Positions 10,012 through 23,200 of a stretch of 64,000 nt of DNA are shown here, piece by piece. The stretch lies in NCBI GenBank assembly GCA_050084985.1, contig JBITNC010000001.1, forward strand, positions 145,266,001 through 145,330,000, given 5' to 3'. The translations under genes and the position numbers were made by a program. This DNA is from Nageia nagi. Taxonomy: Eukaryota; Pinophyta. The number at the start of each line of letters is the position of its first letter. Within the stretch, counting starts at the first letter, position 1. The notes beneath the pieces are model-generated. The model was not told the DNA's origin. It did no database searches and saw only the letters and a list, made by a program, of their open reading frames with translations.

Positions 10012-11286
10012 AAATTGGTATAAAGCATGTTAGCCTTTATCTTCCTTTACTTGTCATAAGTTGGTGTAGAGTAGATAAACATTTGTCTTGCATTTCTTGT
10101 CATAAACTAGTGCAAAGTCAACATTATCATGATCAAATCATTAAGATTTAACATGTCATAAGCATGGGCATTTCACATGTTTTCATAAAATGGAATATCT
10201 AGCATTGATCTTATCTTTTAGAACATTTCACTCTTGTCTCCCAACATTCAGGAGGTTGCATAACTATATTTACAAGCCATCCTTGGTTAGCAAAACATCA
10301 TTGACTATTATCATATAAACATTAGTCATTATCAAATAAATCAAAGTATTTAGTAAAATATCAAAATAATCCACACTATGCTCTTTTATTCAAACAATAT
10401 TTTGTTGACCTTATTTCATTCAATCAACAAAATATTGTTTGAGAGGGGGATACCCTATACTAAATAATTTTCTAAAGGCTTATTTTTTTCAAATTATCTA
10501 TATTAATGTTTGATTATTTTATATGTCTAAATTTTCTCATTTATACAAGCACTTTTTTCAAAAAGCTTAATTTTCTATTATTTTTACAAAAACATATTTA
10601 CAAAAGTCTAAATTATCTATAAAGCATAATTTTATTGATCAGTAAGCCTACATGTTTACTAATAAGTCTACTAATCCTACATGTTTACTAATAAGTCTAC
10701 GTTCTTACACCAACTTAACATACAACTCAATGCAATTACTTAATGTGTTTATTCAAGTAAGTTTGCATGCTTGCTAGGTAAATCTACATAGTTACATAAA
10801 CTTAATGTATAACTAAAGTTTTTTACTTAATGTATTTTTTTGGTATACCTACTCAAAATACTTGTCTAAAATATTCTACTTAATATATCTATTTTTATTT
10901 AAACAAATATCTAAATTTTTGATAAAGCTTGATTTTGTTTATTTTGGTAAGTCTACGAGCTTATACCTACTCAACACACAACTTAACGTATTTATTTTTA
11001 TTTTTAGTAAGTCTACGAGCTTACACCTACTTAAGATAATTGTACAATATGTTTTCTTAATGTACTTTATTCTTGTGTAAAGGTAGTTACTTTATGTTCT
11101 TACTTGATGTACTCTACTCAACGTAACAACTTAACATATATATTAAATGCTTTACTTTCCCAAAGTTACTAAAAGTTAATTTTTACATTATGCAAATTTT
11201 TTTTCTCAAAATTCAAAAATCTAATAGGTATCTATACTTGTTGAACCAAGTCTCTTTACAAAAGACTTAGTCCAACAGGGGCAAAT
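10012..11286. repeat. Intergenic stretch of degenerate short repeats
   Basis: No gene. From about 10620 to 11130 the motif TAAGTCTAC with a flanking TTACACCTACTTAA-like string recurs with irregular spacing. Exact pieces are the 25-bp pair 10647-10671 / 10676-10700 and the pair starting at 10947 and 11007 (60 bp apart). 10385-10442 has an inverted AAACAATATTTTGTTGA motif. Probably the decayed 3' internal part of an LTR element whose LTR starts at 11287. Confidence 0.45.
11239..11277. repeat. Imperfect hairpin upstream of a possible LTR
   Basis: TGTTGAACCAAGTCTCTTT and AAAGACTTAGTCCAACA pair over about 17 positions with two or three mismatches and almost no loop, just before a GGGG run and the TGTAGATACCC at 11287. 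Confidence 0.5.
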
Positions 11287-11900
11287 GTAGATACCCAAAA
11301 AATACATTTTTTCTCAAACATGCTTTTATCTATTCAAAATTACTTAAAAACACTAAAGTTGTATAAATGTTTTACTTTGTGGCAAAAAGAGTTTTTAATA
11401 ACCTAAATAATTTACTACATATCTATATTTATCCTTATTTTAGCCAAATAGAATATTATGAGCTAAAAAATATTCAAAAGACTATCATTCACTTAAAACA
11501 TGCTAAAGGTACTTATTAGTTACTTAACGTTAAGTTTGAGTTGAGTATATATGTCAATCTAAAAAATATAATTGGCCCTCCTTATTCATTTGTATAACTT
11601 TGGTATTATGATTCTATGCTCTAAAGTGCTCCAAGATTCTAAAGCTAGGGTTTCAGGCAAATTTCTAAGGATTTGAAGGATATTGAATACAATCTACCAT
11701 AATTTGCTCGTACTTCCTCCATAGATCTAAGGTTAGAGGTAACTTTCATGGTGGATTTGCTTTGGATTGACCATATTTGTATATGTTTGAGATTTTTGTA
11801 GGTTGGAAGAGCTTTTCACCATAGAATTGTGCTAGTATTGGTGGATATATATCCTTTTATTAGATATATTGGCTTATTCATAGGTTTTTTGCATTTTAGC
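11287..11900 (+). repeat. Possible LTR of an unclassified LTR retrotransposon (right end uncertain)
   Basis: TGTAGATACCC follows a purine-rich AGGGGCAAA, the layout of a polypurine tract and LTR start. A TATATATG box lies near 11546 and a leader-like CTAGGGTTTCAGG near 11645. No partner copy or clear CA end was found, so both length and class are guesses. Confidence 0.35.
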
Positions 11901-14889
11901 ATACATATATACTCTTTTTATGGTTCAATTCATGTTATATTAATTCATTTTATATTGCAAACACATTTTCTTGATAGATTTATGGTCAAAGGTTAATTTA
12001 AACATTGTGGGTATCCTTGGATCCTCTTGGATCTCAAGGATCCAAGTTTCTTGATTTGCTTAGGGTTTTAAATCTTGAATCCTAGTTTTTGCATAATTGT
12101 TGTGATAAATCTTATAAAATTATTCAATATTATTTTTTAAAAACTATATCATAGGCATACACATCTTGCATAATAGGCATGCTATTTAATTTTACTATCT
12201 CATTGATTGGAGATTAGGGGGATTAAATACAAGATTGGATAATCTCAACAACTATCTAGTTTTCCTTAAATGCATAAGGGCCTAAGGTTGGAGGTCCCTC
12301 TATGTTGTTTAGATGCATTAAGGTGTATTATCTCAAATATTGGATAGGTTTGAAGATATAATTAGATGAGCTAAAATAATTCTTTATCATTCTTGATCAA
12401 CCTTACTTGAGTTTAAAAGCATACTTTATGTAAATTTTGAATTCTTCTTTGGATTTAACATCATTGTGTGTGTTTGATCCATGGTGCATGGATTTTAGGG
12501 TTGCAAAAATCAATAAAGAAGAGGAAATACTATAAGAGGCACCTAATGAAATAAGATGAATAAATAACAATTGTTCAAAGGAAATATCAAGAGGAACAAG
12601 ATTCAAATTGTCAGAATCAATAGAGTATTATGGATTGTTGGGAATTTGTAACACTAGTAGTAGGTTATAATCAATTCATTTTAGTGATAAAAGATAACCA
12701 ATTGGTTTACGTACAATATTAGATTAGGATCATTAGGGACTATGAATAGGAATTATGATGATGGAAGCTATATCGAGACCTTTGCAATCTATTCCTAGGG
12801 GATATACCTTTGCTTTATCAAGATGATAAAGAAGATCTTATTTACTTTGAAGAGAGCCAATAAGAGATAACCCCTCCTCTCTTGTTCTAATTTATTAATA
12901 TTCATGTAAATGCCCCTATTGATATAATATCAATTTTATCTAAAAGAAACCTCAAGCATAAACCTTCATCTTAAGTTGAGGAGGAGATATTCATAAAGAA
13001 TCAATCGATAAGGCTCAAGAAGGAAAAAAATATGAAGAAAATTTTTATGTTAAAAAAGGATGGAGGAATTATGAAGAAAAATATAGTTTAAGAACTATTT
13101 TGATGTAAAAGAGTAAGAGTATGATAATAGAGAGTAAAAAAGGAGGAATATAGAATTATAACTTGGGAACAACCTTGAGATTAGGAGTGGCTAGATTTTC
13201 GAGAGAGATACCAAATGATGAATTACCATATTTGGGAGTGAAGGTGAAATTTTATAGGAATGATAATGGAGAGGAAAAGCTAGGATCGATGGAAAATCAA
13301 GATAACATTGAGGAGATATCGATTAATGAACTATCACCACCATAATTGGAGGTAAACCTTAAGGAGAAGAATATAAAGAAATTTTGATGAATCGATAAAG
13401 ATTTCATTATAGCTAACTACCAATGCTATACTAAGTTATGACTCACCATCCTCAGAAATGAGGCTGAACTATGATTAAACTATGAAGAAAGAGACACGGT
13501 TGACAAAGATCATGGAGTTAGAAGATAGTAATTAGAAGAAATGACTTTGAGATTCCTCTTCTACATGTGTACTCTCTTCATCCCAAAACCAAATAAAGGA
13601 AGTATTCAAAATGAGCCTTGGGTTTAAGTTGGGGAGGATGTAAGTAGGAAATCAATAGACCAAATATGATATTAACAATTGATCAATCAAAGTGAGTTAT
13701 ATGTATCAGTTTGACGACCAAATTATATTAGTTTGAAGGACAAAGAGTTAAAGCTCACTAATAATGATTAAGAAAAGATAACTAATTGACACACCTCTTT
13801 TCAAGTGACACAAAGAAGATATAAGAAGTGATTGGAAGAGTTATGGAGAATCATTAAAGCATTAATCAATCACTCATCATCCAAACTACAATGGAGCAAT
13901 ATTGAAGTTCTCATCAACATGCCATGGGTAAGCTGACTGGTGAAATGTATTCACATTATTATTATTAATGAAATATCCCTTTAATATATATTGATGTATA
14001 GATTTATTATTCCTTTTACATTCTATGCATTCTCATATTCTCATTTATAGGTAAGAACCCAATTGACCAACTACCATCAATCAACATCTTATGTACCTTT
14101 CTTTTTTTCTACATCAAGTCTCCTTTCTTCCCATAGCAATGCATAATTTCTTTTCTTTTCTTTGATTTCTCTATGTTTCTTTCTAATCCTTTCTCTATTT
14201 GTTTCTTAAAATGTTTCTTTCCCATCTGACCAAAACTTGTGAGTTGTTTAATTTGTCTTACTCTTCTTGTATCTCCTTTTATCTGGATTATTGCATTTCT
14301 TCTCATTTTATTAACTAACACCCTTTTAAACTTACCACTTTTACTTATACTTCACCCCCTGGTTTCTCTCCCCATCCTCTAGTGTCTTCTCCTCCTACAG
14401 ATATGAGAAAATGTCAAGGGTCCCTCCCTTCTCAATCAAATATATTTTATAGGTCTAAGACAAAATTTTCAAGAAAATATTTTGAGGTCTTTAGAAAAAT
14501 CTCTCTTTCTCTATGTCCCATGACACTTAGTCATAAAGAGCAAATTCATTTATATAGGTATCGAGATTATTTTTAACCCATTTATCAACCTTTTTAATCC
14601 AAGACTATTGTGAGTTTTTCATGTGGATTCATATGCATTTTTCCCACTTATTTTCAGGAACTATAGTCTAGGTGGTGAATTCATGTTTCACTAGGAATGA
14701 AATAGTTCAGGGGATTTGCACTAGAAGATGTCTTAGCTTTCATTGTCAAAGAATAGGTTTGTCACTTTGGATCTACTAAACCCAATATAATGGGTAATAT
14801 ACTTTTTAAATTCCCTGATTTTCATAGAGAACCACACTTGCATTGATCTAATAAATGGTTTGAAAGAAATTATTTTATAAAATTTATTC
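11901..14889. other. Intergenic, no gene recognised
   Basis: AT-rich sequence with short open frames only. The longest plus frame here (13163-13345, 60 codons) matches nothing I know and has no supporting context. An AAGTTGGGGAGGATGTAAG string near 13627 resembles decayed retroelement sequence. No promoter, RNA gene or intact repeat could be supported. Confidence 0.5.
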
Positions 14890-15352
14890 AACATTCCATA
14901 AAGTATCATGTCTCAAATTTGTAGGGATCCCGACAACAAAAATTGTTGATCAATTTGGTGTTATGAATAAATTTAGTCAATGGGTTCTTTCCTTCGTATG
15001 AGATTGTTAAATTACTTTTAGAATTCTCTCCTACTAACAATGATAAAGTCTCCTTTAAGCTCATATGATCAATATCTAATCACCCCATAATTGTTATGGT
15101 TCTAAAATAAATATGAATATCCATATCATGTGGGTTCTAAAAGTATATTGCTACCCCTTTTGAACTCTTACGAAGTCCATGGTTAGCTAATCACAACCCT
15201 ACCAAATCCTCAACATTATATGTTGTAAATCCTCTTCTGATATTTTAGCCTCTTATAAAAATATGCAACTTGGTCCTTGATTCTTTATGAGTCTTTTAAC
15301 AATATCTTATCAAGGTTTGCTATTAAACCCCTCACATTCCATGAAAGGATTT
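14890..15352 (-). pseudogene. LINE endonuclease (EEP) N-terminal fragment
   Basis: The minus strand from 15350 reads ILSWNVRGL, the conserved opening of the apurinic-type endonuclease of plant LINEs, then after frame changes SCIFL, EAKIS and an EEDLQHI-like stretch at the spacing expected for the L-x-E-T/A-K block. Stops and frameshifts are frequent, and identity fades below about 14900. No RT is found next to it, so it is a 5' fragment or heavily decayed. Confidence 0.6.
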
Positions 15353-17182
15353 TAATTTAGATTAATTAGAGAAAAAATCCTTTAACTTGCTTGATTTAAT
15401 CAACTTTTCTCCTCCCCTTCATAATTTCTTTAGATTTATGTTTTTTTCTAACTTTTTATTTCATATTCGTATACATTTTATGGTCATTATGATATAAACA
15501 TAGTGAGTTATGATATTAAAAAGGTTTGGTTGATAAAGACTTATTTAGACTCTTTACTAATGAAGTTTAAAGATGCATAATGATTTTGGATGGTAAAGGT
15601 AGAAGGTTGAGTATTTGAGACCTTCCTTTGAGTATTTTGAATTCCTTTGGTCTTGTACTTAACTTCTATTTATCTTTTTACATCTTTCTATAGGCCTTGA
15701 GAATGCAACATGAGGTCTAGACCAAGGTACTAAACTTTGGGTTTGGGATGATACAACAAAGGGACATTATTTAACAAAGTGCTTATATTCATGCTTGATA
15801 TTTCCAAATGTATTCCCTAGCCCTCAATAATATTAATTCATGCAAGGATTTAAAAATATACAAATTAGCATAAATTCAGGCATGTATAGGAGGTGAACTC
15901 ACCTCTTGAGTCAATTTAGAGGCCATGATTAACCCTCCCAATGTATTCTCAATTCATTGAAATATTTATTCTCATTATAATTCAAGAGGAAAACAAAAGA
16001 ATCAAATAAAATAAGCAAAGAATTTATGAGCTTCTCTACTACATGAACTCCCATGTGTTAAGGTTTTAGAAACATCTATATTTATTTGCCATCGAGAATA
16101 AGATAACAATGAAATACCCATTAACTACCATAATTATGTCTAAGTCTCTATAAACCTACCAACGTCTTTGCACCTAATCATGGACTCTTTCAAGTGTTGT
16201 TCTTACTCCCATAAATGTACAAATTAAAGCATGTTGACTATATGAAATAATTTTTTAGCAATAATTTTTCTAACACATGCACCAACGAAACTCTAAGCTC
16301 TAGGATAAGCACTTATTTTACCTAATTGTCATGCTCATTAACCTTATGTTTTTCTAGGTTATAGCTACTAACTTAACCATTTCTATAGATTTATTAATGC
16401 CCTAAAGTTCCAAATCCAAGTCTTCAAGCATTGTATGCTTAAAATTTGAGATTGAAGAAGGGCCTTACCCCAACTTGCGCTCTTCCTCAAGAGAGAGCAA
16501 CTCCCCCACCTCCATGACTCCATTTATCTTTTGATCTGATGATTGTAAGATTATGCATGTGTGACCTAAATTTGATTTGATATTGTCATCAATTTACAAA
16601 AAATCTCCACAAGAAAATTTATAAACGAATCACCCATTATTTTAATGCTTTTCTACATTAATCTAAATAAATCATTATATTCCTCACTTAAACCATTTCA
16701 AACCATATACACGAACATAATTTTATTTATTTAAAATACATAAACTTCTAATTTATATTATTATCTCTACATATATATAAAAAAATTTCAATTTAAACCT
16801 TTTTACATCCAAATTTTTTTAACATCCATTTACTCGCAACTCCTCTAAAATTTTTAACTATTATTTACTCTAACTCCTCCAAATAGACACAAACAAAAAC
16901 CTTAATTTATGAAGTAAATAATTTTGGGTGTCTATGGTAAGCATGCAATTAACTAGTAAAACTCACAAAACTTTATTTCATATAATAATGTAATTCCATA
17001 TTAAGTTTCAGACATGTTTAGCCCCCAAAATATCTTGGCAACACCGACATTGGCTTCCTCCTAAGCTTCAATCTTTGATCCCCTTGTCTATTAGCATATT
17101 AGTTTTACAATTTTGTGGGTTATCTTACAATGTTAGAGAGTTAAAACTGCAACACATTGGAGAAAGAGAAAAATATTGGAAG
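15353..17182. other. Intergenic and 5' flank of the U2AF65 gene
   Basis: 15353-16950 has no recognised gene and may include the decayed 5' part of the LINE. The 5' UTR of U2AF65 must lie within the last few hundred bases before 17183. No convincing TATA box or other core promoter element is visible there, so no transcription start is proposed. Confidence 0.45.
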
Positions 17183-17266
17183 ATGGCCAGAGATTCTGAG
17201 CGAAACAGAGGTCGACACCACAGGAAGGAAGAAGAAGAAAAAGAAAACCCTAATGGCAAAGACGAG
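17183..17266 (+). CDS. U2AF65: U2AF65 exon 1 (start codon)
   Basis: Encodes residues 1-28, charged: MARDSERNRGRHHRK then a run of Glu. Donor GAG|gttaat, phase 0. This is the least certain exon because the N-terminus of the family is variable and intron 1 is 6.3 kb. An additional or alternative first exon within that intron cannot be excluded. Confidence 0.75.
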
Positions 17267-20200
17267 GTTAATTATTTTACGCAATTTTAGGCTATTATCC
17301 ATATTTCACAAACTTCTGATATCTACTGCGTTTAAATTCTTTGTTTTTATTTTTATTTTGTTTGTGTTGTATTTTGTGCACAAATCTGCCAGAATTTAAA
17401 TGTTGTGTTGTTTTAGTAAGTTTTAAGAAAAACAATGACATATCCTCATTCAGGAATTGTAGAATCGGGATGTCCGAACTTTTATTTAAGCATATATGAA
17501 ATATTTTTCTTAGGTTCAGTTTACAGCAGGGTTTTTATGAGGATTGAAACCTTTAGTGACATGTTGAAACAACATGTACATAATTAAATCAGGAATCTTT
17601 AGTTAATAACATTTCGTAAACCCTAGTTTGGTGTTCTAGGGAGGTTGGGATCTAAACCCAATTTTGCAAAATGTTAAAAGGTCGAGTTGATTTTGTAAAT
17701 CATAAAATGTCAGTGACTATTTACTGAGAGTTAGAGACATGTTACCTCTGGGTGTTATTCTTGTCTTCAAATATGAATTGTTCTGTATTTCAATACCAAG
17801 CTTCTAGTAGATTAAGTGTTTGTTAATCTGTTTATGTTTTTGGTAAAAACAAGCAGAACTACTTCATATCTAATTTTCCTGTAGAATTTCTTTAGGTAAT
17901 GTACAATTATAACGCATTTATGTTTTATATTTATTTGTACATGTTGTGTACTGTATCTCATGGGGTCGAGATAACATGCTCATTTCGTGCTTTTGGGCAA
18001 TGCACATAAAACTTCTAGCTATGCTAAAAGCCAATCCACAACATTTCATATGTATTGTCTCAGTTGATTCTATACTGCCCCATCCAATGACGATCAAAGG
18101 GTGACCATAAATGTGCAATGCTGTATAATTTAGTAGAGCAAAGTCAAGGGCTGATTGATGTTGATAATTCTCTCTTCAATGCTGGTACCATTTCCTCTTT
18201 CGGGACTCCTCGTTGTTTACTTTTTTCAGTATCTTGATCTTCTTTTATCTTCGTGAGACCTTTCTAAAGTAGAAGCGTATCCTTTCTTGGGTTCAGCAGC
18301 TGATAGCAAATTGCCATTTTACATCTTATTTTCGAGCTTCTGACAACCAGTCCTCATTCCCCACCCCACACACAAGATGCCTTCTTGACTCTTAGGCACC
18401 GTTGGGGATATGCCAAATCTCATCTTTCTTCCCTTCCAATAGTAGGGCTTCATGCATGACCCCTATGGATCAGCGACATCTCCCAGTGTAGACCTTCCAG
18501 AGAGACCCGAGACGACCCTTTCTTGATGGTACGGATCAGCGAGCTCTCCCTAGTGTAGAGAGCACCCATGGGTTCCTTCCGGAGAGACCCGAGATGACCC
18601 TTTCTTAACTGCCCCTTTGTATATCTCTTCCTTTTAGGGTTTGATTCTTATTGTTTGGATTTATTTTTACTTAAGCTATTTTTTTATGCTTTTCTTAGAT
18701 TGGATCCATTAAGGGTTACATTGACTCCTCTTAGCACATGATTGTATCCATTAGTCCCATTGACTGCTTTTGTTCATCTGTGGACGTTAAATATATTTTC
18801 TTTTTCTCTCCAAGCATTCAATGCTCTTCATACTTAATTAAATTTGAACATAGTTTGCATGTTCAACCATTTCATCCCCTTGCTGAAAGAACAAGTTTTT
18901 CAATCGGTGTAAAACTTTGTTTTTTATATTTTAGTTGATAGCTCATAGTCATAGATTCATAACATGTGCAAGGTTTGTTATTAAAATTCTCCTCACTCTA
19001 AAGGTGTCTTTTCATTTTCTCCATGAATAATATCTAACAGAATGTTCAAGAAACTTTTCATTTTCCCAGGACCTATGACCTTGATTCTGTCTTTAGGATC
19101 GTCCTAGTACTTAGCACAACTCAACGCTAATCTGCAGGTTGATACTATCGCCTGACTTACTATTGCCATTCGATGTAGCACAATTGTTGATTTAGTTAAC
19201 ACATGCCCCTCTTGAGAAGTTGATGCCACCCCTTGATTGGTGAATCTTGCTATTTGAATAGAGGGGGTTATCCTGAGTCACTTTTTGACTTGTTTGAGTT
19301 TCTACTTTCTAATCATTTGTTCAACTTGTAAACATTATTCTGCCTGTGACCCAATTCAAATTTGACATGAAATTTTTAGCTTTGAGTTTAGGAATCTCCA
19401 GAATTTTTGCATAAGACAATACAGGGGTGCCTCTTTTTGGGTACCTTACAATGTATGCCTATTCTGCATGTCTTAATAATTGTTGATATGCATCATTTTT
19501 TTCACAAACTTGTTTCATTGGCTTACTGATTTAATGAGATCTCCAATAAGCATACTTATTCCTCATGACAAGTATACTGAAAATGACATACCTTATAGTG
19601 ATATAAAATATAACTGTTTTTTCGATCTTGTGGGGTCTTTGTTTAAGTCATTAGTAGTTAGAATGCCATGCAAGTCTGAGGCCTCGTAACAGTAAAACAC
19701 ACCTTTGATGTTATCCGCATAGTCTCAACATCAATTTTGTACATCTTGTGAGTTGTGCCTATGTGACTGTCCCTGTGTCATTAAGAATTTCCTTATTCCA
19801 GATAACATATTGACAATGTATAAAAAAATCAGTCAACTGAACTCCAAGTGTCATGAAACTTCATAGGCTTGCGATATACCATTGTTGATAAATTTTATTC
19901 AAATTAAGTTGTCTTAGAATGTCCTATGTGTGAGAAATAGTCATCATTGATTTTGGTGGCCTAGGAAATTAGGAATCACTTTTTGTTGCCCCAGCACTGT
20001 CCAATGGCCATCTTCCCATGACCACACGTGAAAGTTGACTAAAGTTTGTAGAGAGCATATCATTACAGGCAATTGACTGCCTTAGCTAATATCAAGTCTT
20101 GACTATGTCCACTTTGCCATCGTCACCTACTCAATGTCTCTCACACATTCAAGTAGACTGTCAGAAAAAGTGGTTATCCCAAACTTAATCACATTTGATA

Positions 20201-23200
20201 CCAACGTATTGAATGTCTGATTATAAGCCATGATGAATGACAATGGCTCAACACATTTGGGTAGATGACAGATGTTGATAGAATTAAGTTGCACTTGGAT
20301 GGGAAATAATTTGTATCGACATCCTTTAGAATTCCTGATTTCTCAGGATTTTTCTGAAGGTAGCTCAATGATAATAACGGAAGTTAGGGCATTTGGATTT
20401 ATACCAACATTATTACCAAAGGCTGGTAAGCACACTCACTAGCCATGAACAAGCCTTGGTCTGGGTAACATCATAGACTTCAGACTTTTGTTTTGTGCTC
20501 TTCTTCCAACTACTGTCTTGTACTTGTTAGTATTTTGCATGTCATTGTGTTTTGTATTTGAAGAATCACATTATTCTCTTCACAACTGCACAAACCTTTA
20601 TGAATTTTGTTCTTGTTATTTTGTTGTTATAACTAATTGCAAAGTTTTTTCTGCTTCCCTATCTGGGTCTTGTTTGTGTCTTCTAGCTTCATCCACTGTT
20701 GAATAGCTTTGTTGATACGATTCCTCAAGCTCTTAGGTTATCTTCTATATGTCTTAGTTCTGCTACATAGTTCTATGCGATTGAGGAGCTTTTAAATTTT
20801 TTCTATTCTGCGAACTGGCCAAATTTGAGAAATCCTTGTTAGTGAGACCTAGGGCTTTTTTGTATACTGGACCTTCAGACTTTATGCTATAATTGTTTCC
20901 TCCATCCACATCTACCACTGGTGAAACTTAAAATCTGAAGTAAGTAAACATTGAATTTTCCTTTTTTTAGGGTTGTCTTGATTCTTGAATTGTAAAGAAG
21001 CTTGTAAAACTTGTTTTTGATGTTTGTCTAAACCTTTCTGAATTGCTACCAAGGTTTATTACGGGGATAGGGGATGGGTTTCTGGGACAGGGGGAGATGT
21101 TAGGCTAATTTTAGGAAACCTGTCCAAAACAGCATACATAAATATATGTAAAATATTTAAAATATAAAAAATTAGATCGTTCTTCTCTAATCTAACAGTC
21201 AAAGTGTATAACAATATATTCTAACAGCAGCAATGATTCAAGAATCAAAACAAAACATCATGATCATTAGAATTATAAACCATTACAGCACTGTATAACA
21301 GTTTGGAGTCTTTGACAGCAACAAAATTGAGTCTTCAAACTACGAATTAAGTATGACAGTATACACCATACTGTGTAAAAAGTGGAAACTATTACTAATT
21401 AGTAAATACTAATAACAACAACAACTGAAACATGAACTAATGAACCACTGAACCTCTTATTCCATTCAATCCAATGCATCATCAAATGCTGAGCTATCAA
21501 TATCCGTATCATCATTTTCACTGCCATCAAAATGAAGATTTGATCATGTACATCCACTTGAACTCCATACAAACTCAATAGCTGCTCGTGTTCACTGCTG
21601 TTGTTGTCCTATATCCTTTGGCTGGGCTTGGGCTTGTCTTCTAAGTTTTGGCTGTAGTTGTTTGCAAGTGCAAACGCAACAACCCCACACTATTGTTGGC
21701 TCCATTATGCCAACATTGGTTGTTGTTTCTAACTGGTTGCAAGTGCAAAGTGAAGAATATATACTTTTTAAGGTTGAACAGCTTTTATATTTTAAGTTTG
21801 TGAGTGTTATTTAGCTTTTAGGGTTAAAAGGGGGTGGAGGGACCTTGGTGGGCTCTACCACCTCTTTTATGACTTTTTAAAGTGTTTTATTTTTATTTTA
21901 TTGTGTTGGTTGGTTGCTCTTTCCGTCCAGGATGCCTAGGCATCCCCAAGGACGGTTGAGGGATGTTCTAGCCATCCCTGGGACATCTGAACGTCCCCAA
22001 GAGTCTCCAAGTTTCTGGGAAGGATTTTGATTTGAAACGGCTACGAAACGTTTTGGATAGAATTTCTGAGTTTCCGGTACAGTTCAGGGACGGGCATGGG
22101 TGTTTTAAAAGGGGGGACGTGTCCCATGTAACCCTGTTTATTACATCTTAGATCTTTTGAGTATTTTTGTCCTAAACTATAGAAACTCTTTTAAGGACAA
22201 TTTAAATGCTTTCAACATGAGTCTGGGTTTCTTGCCCAAGATGCTATGAGAGCGGATCTTGACATCTCTTGGCACTCATGAGATATTGATTATTGGATTC
22301 TTCAACTAGTTTAGAAACAATCTTTACTCAGTTTTTATGTACTGTATCATTCTTGTCCACCCAGGAGCAGGATCCAGATTTTGTAATTTGAATTTACTAC
22401 AAAGGACTTGTGCATTTTCCTTAATCTGACAAACACGAGACACAATTGATACTGGTTTGAAATGCAGAACTTTCTATCTTTCAGATTTGGAAACATCTGT
22501 TGCTTGTTTTTTAGATATTTTTGATTTTTCTCTCTACTAGCTGGATGAGCTTCATACTTATACCATTTCAGAATAGGAATTTAGTTTTTTTAATATGTCC
22601 TCCATATGAGACAATTGGCAAGATTTATACTAATTTGGAATTGGCATTATTTGAAATTAGATACATTTATGGGCTACATTCTTGGTTTTGATGCATGTTT
22701 TCATAATTTGTTAGTAATAGTTGGTAGATTTGAAATTCAGCATTGACTATGGGAAAAATTAGTGATACAGCCGGTGTAAAACAGAAAAGTACAACTAATC
22801 AATGTTATTTAAGCATTTCAACTCTCCTGATTACTGAAGTTTTTTGAATTTATTGGAACCAAATAGAAAATAATTTTAATGGGCCATTCGTTTAACAGTT
22901 ATTTATAAATAAAAAATATGTCAACGGGACCTTGGTTCACTGGTTGAATCATTAGGGTGTTTGGACCCCTACCAATATTTAAATCACAGCAGCACCTATT
23001 AGTGATGATGCTTGTGCTTTGTGATGACATCATGATGATGAAGTGTTGTGATGGCTGTGAAATGTTGTGATGACTATGAAATGCAGTGAGGATTATGAAT
23101 TGTGTTAGTTAAGTAGGCACCTGGATATTATCAAGTACCCTATTCACTAACAAAAAGAAGAGAAAAAATACAATTTTGTTTTCCCCCAATCCATGGTAAA

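Noticed and set aside
13163-13345. 60-codon open frame
   Set aside because: No homology that I can name and no initiation or splice context; isolated in degenerate sequence.
22920-23000. tRNA gene
   Set aside because: A-box-like and weak B-box-like strings only; no cloverleaf arms could be paired.
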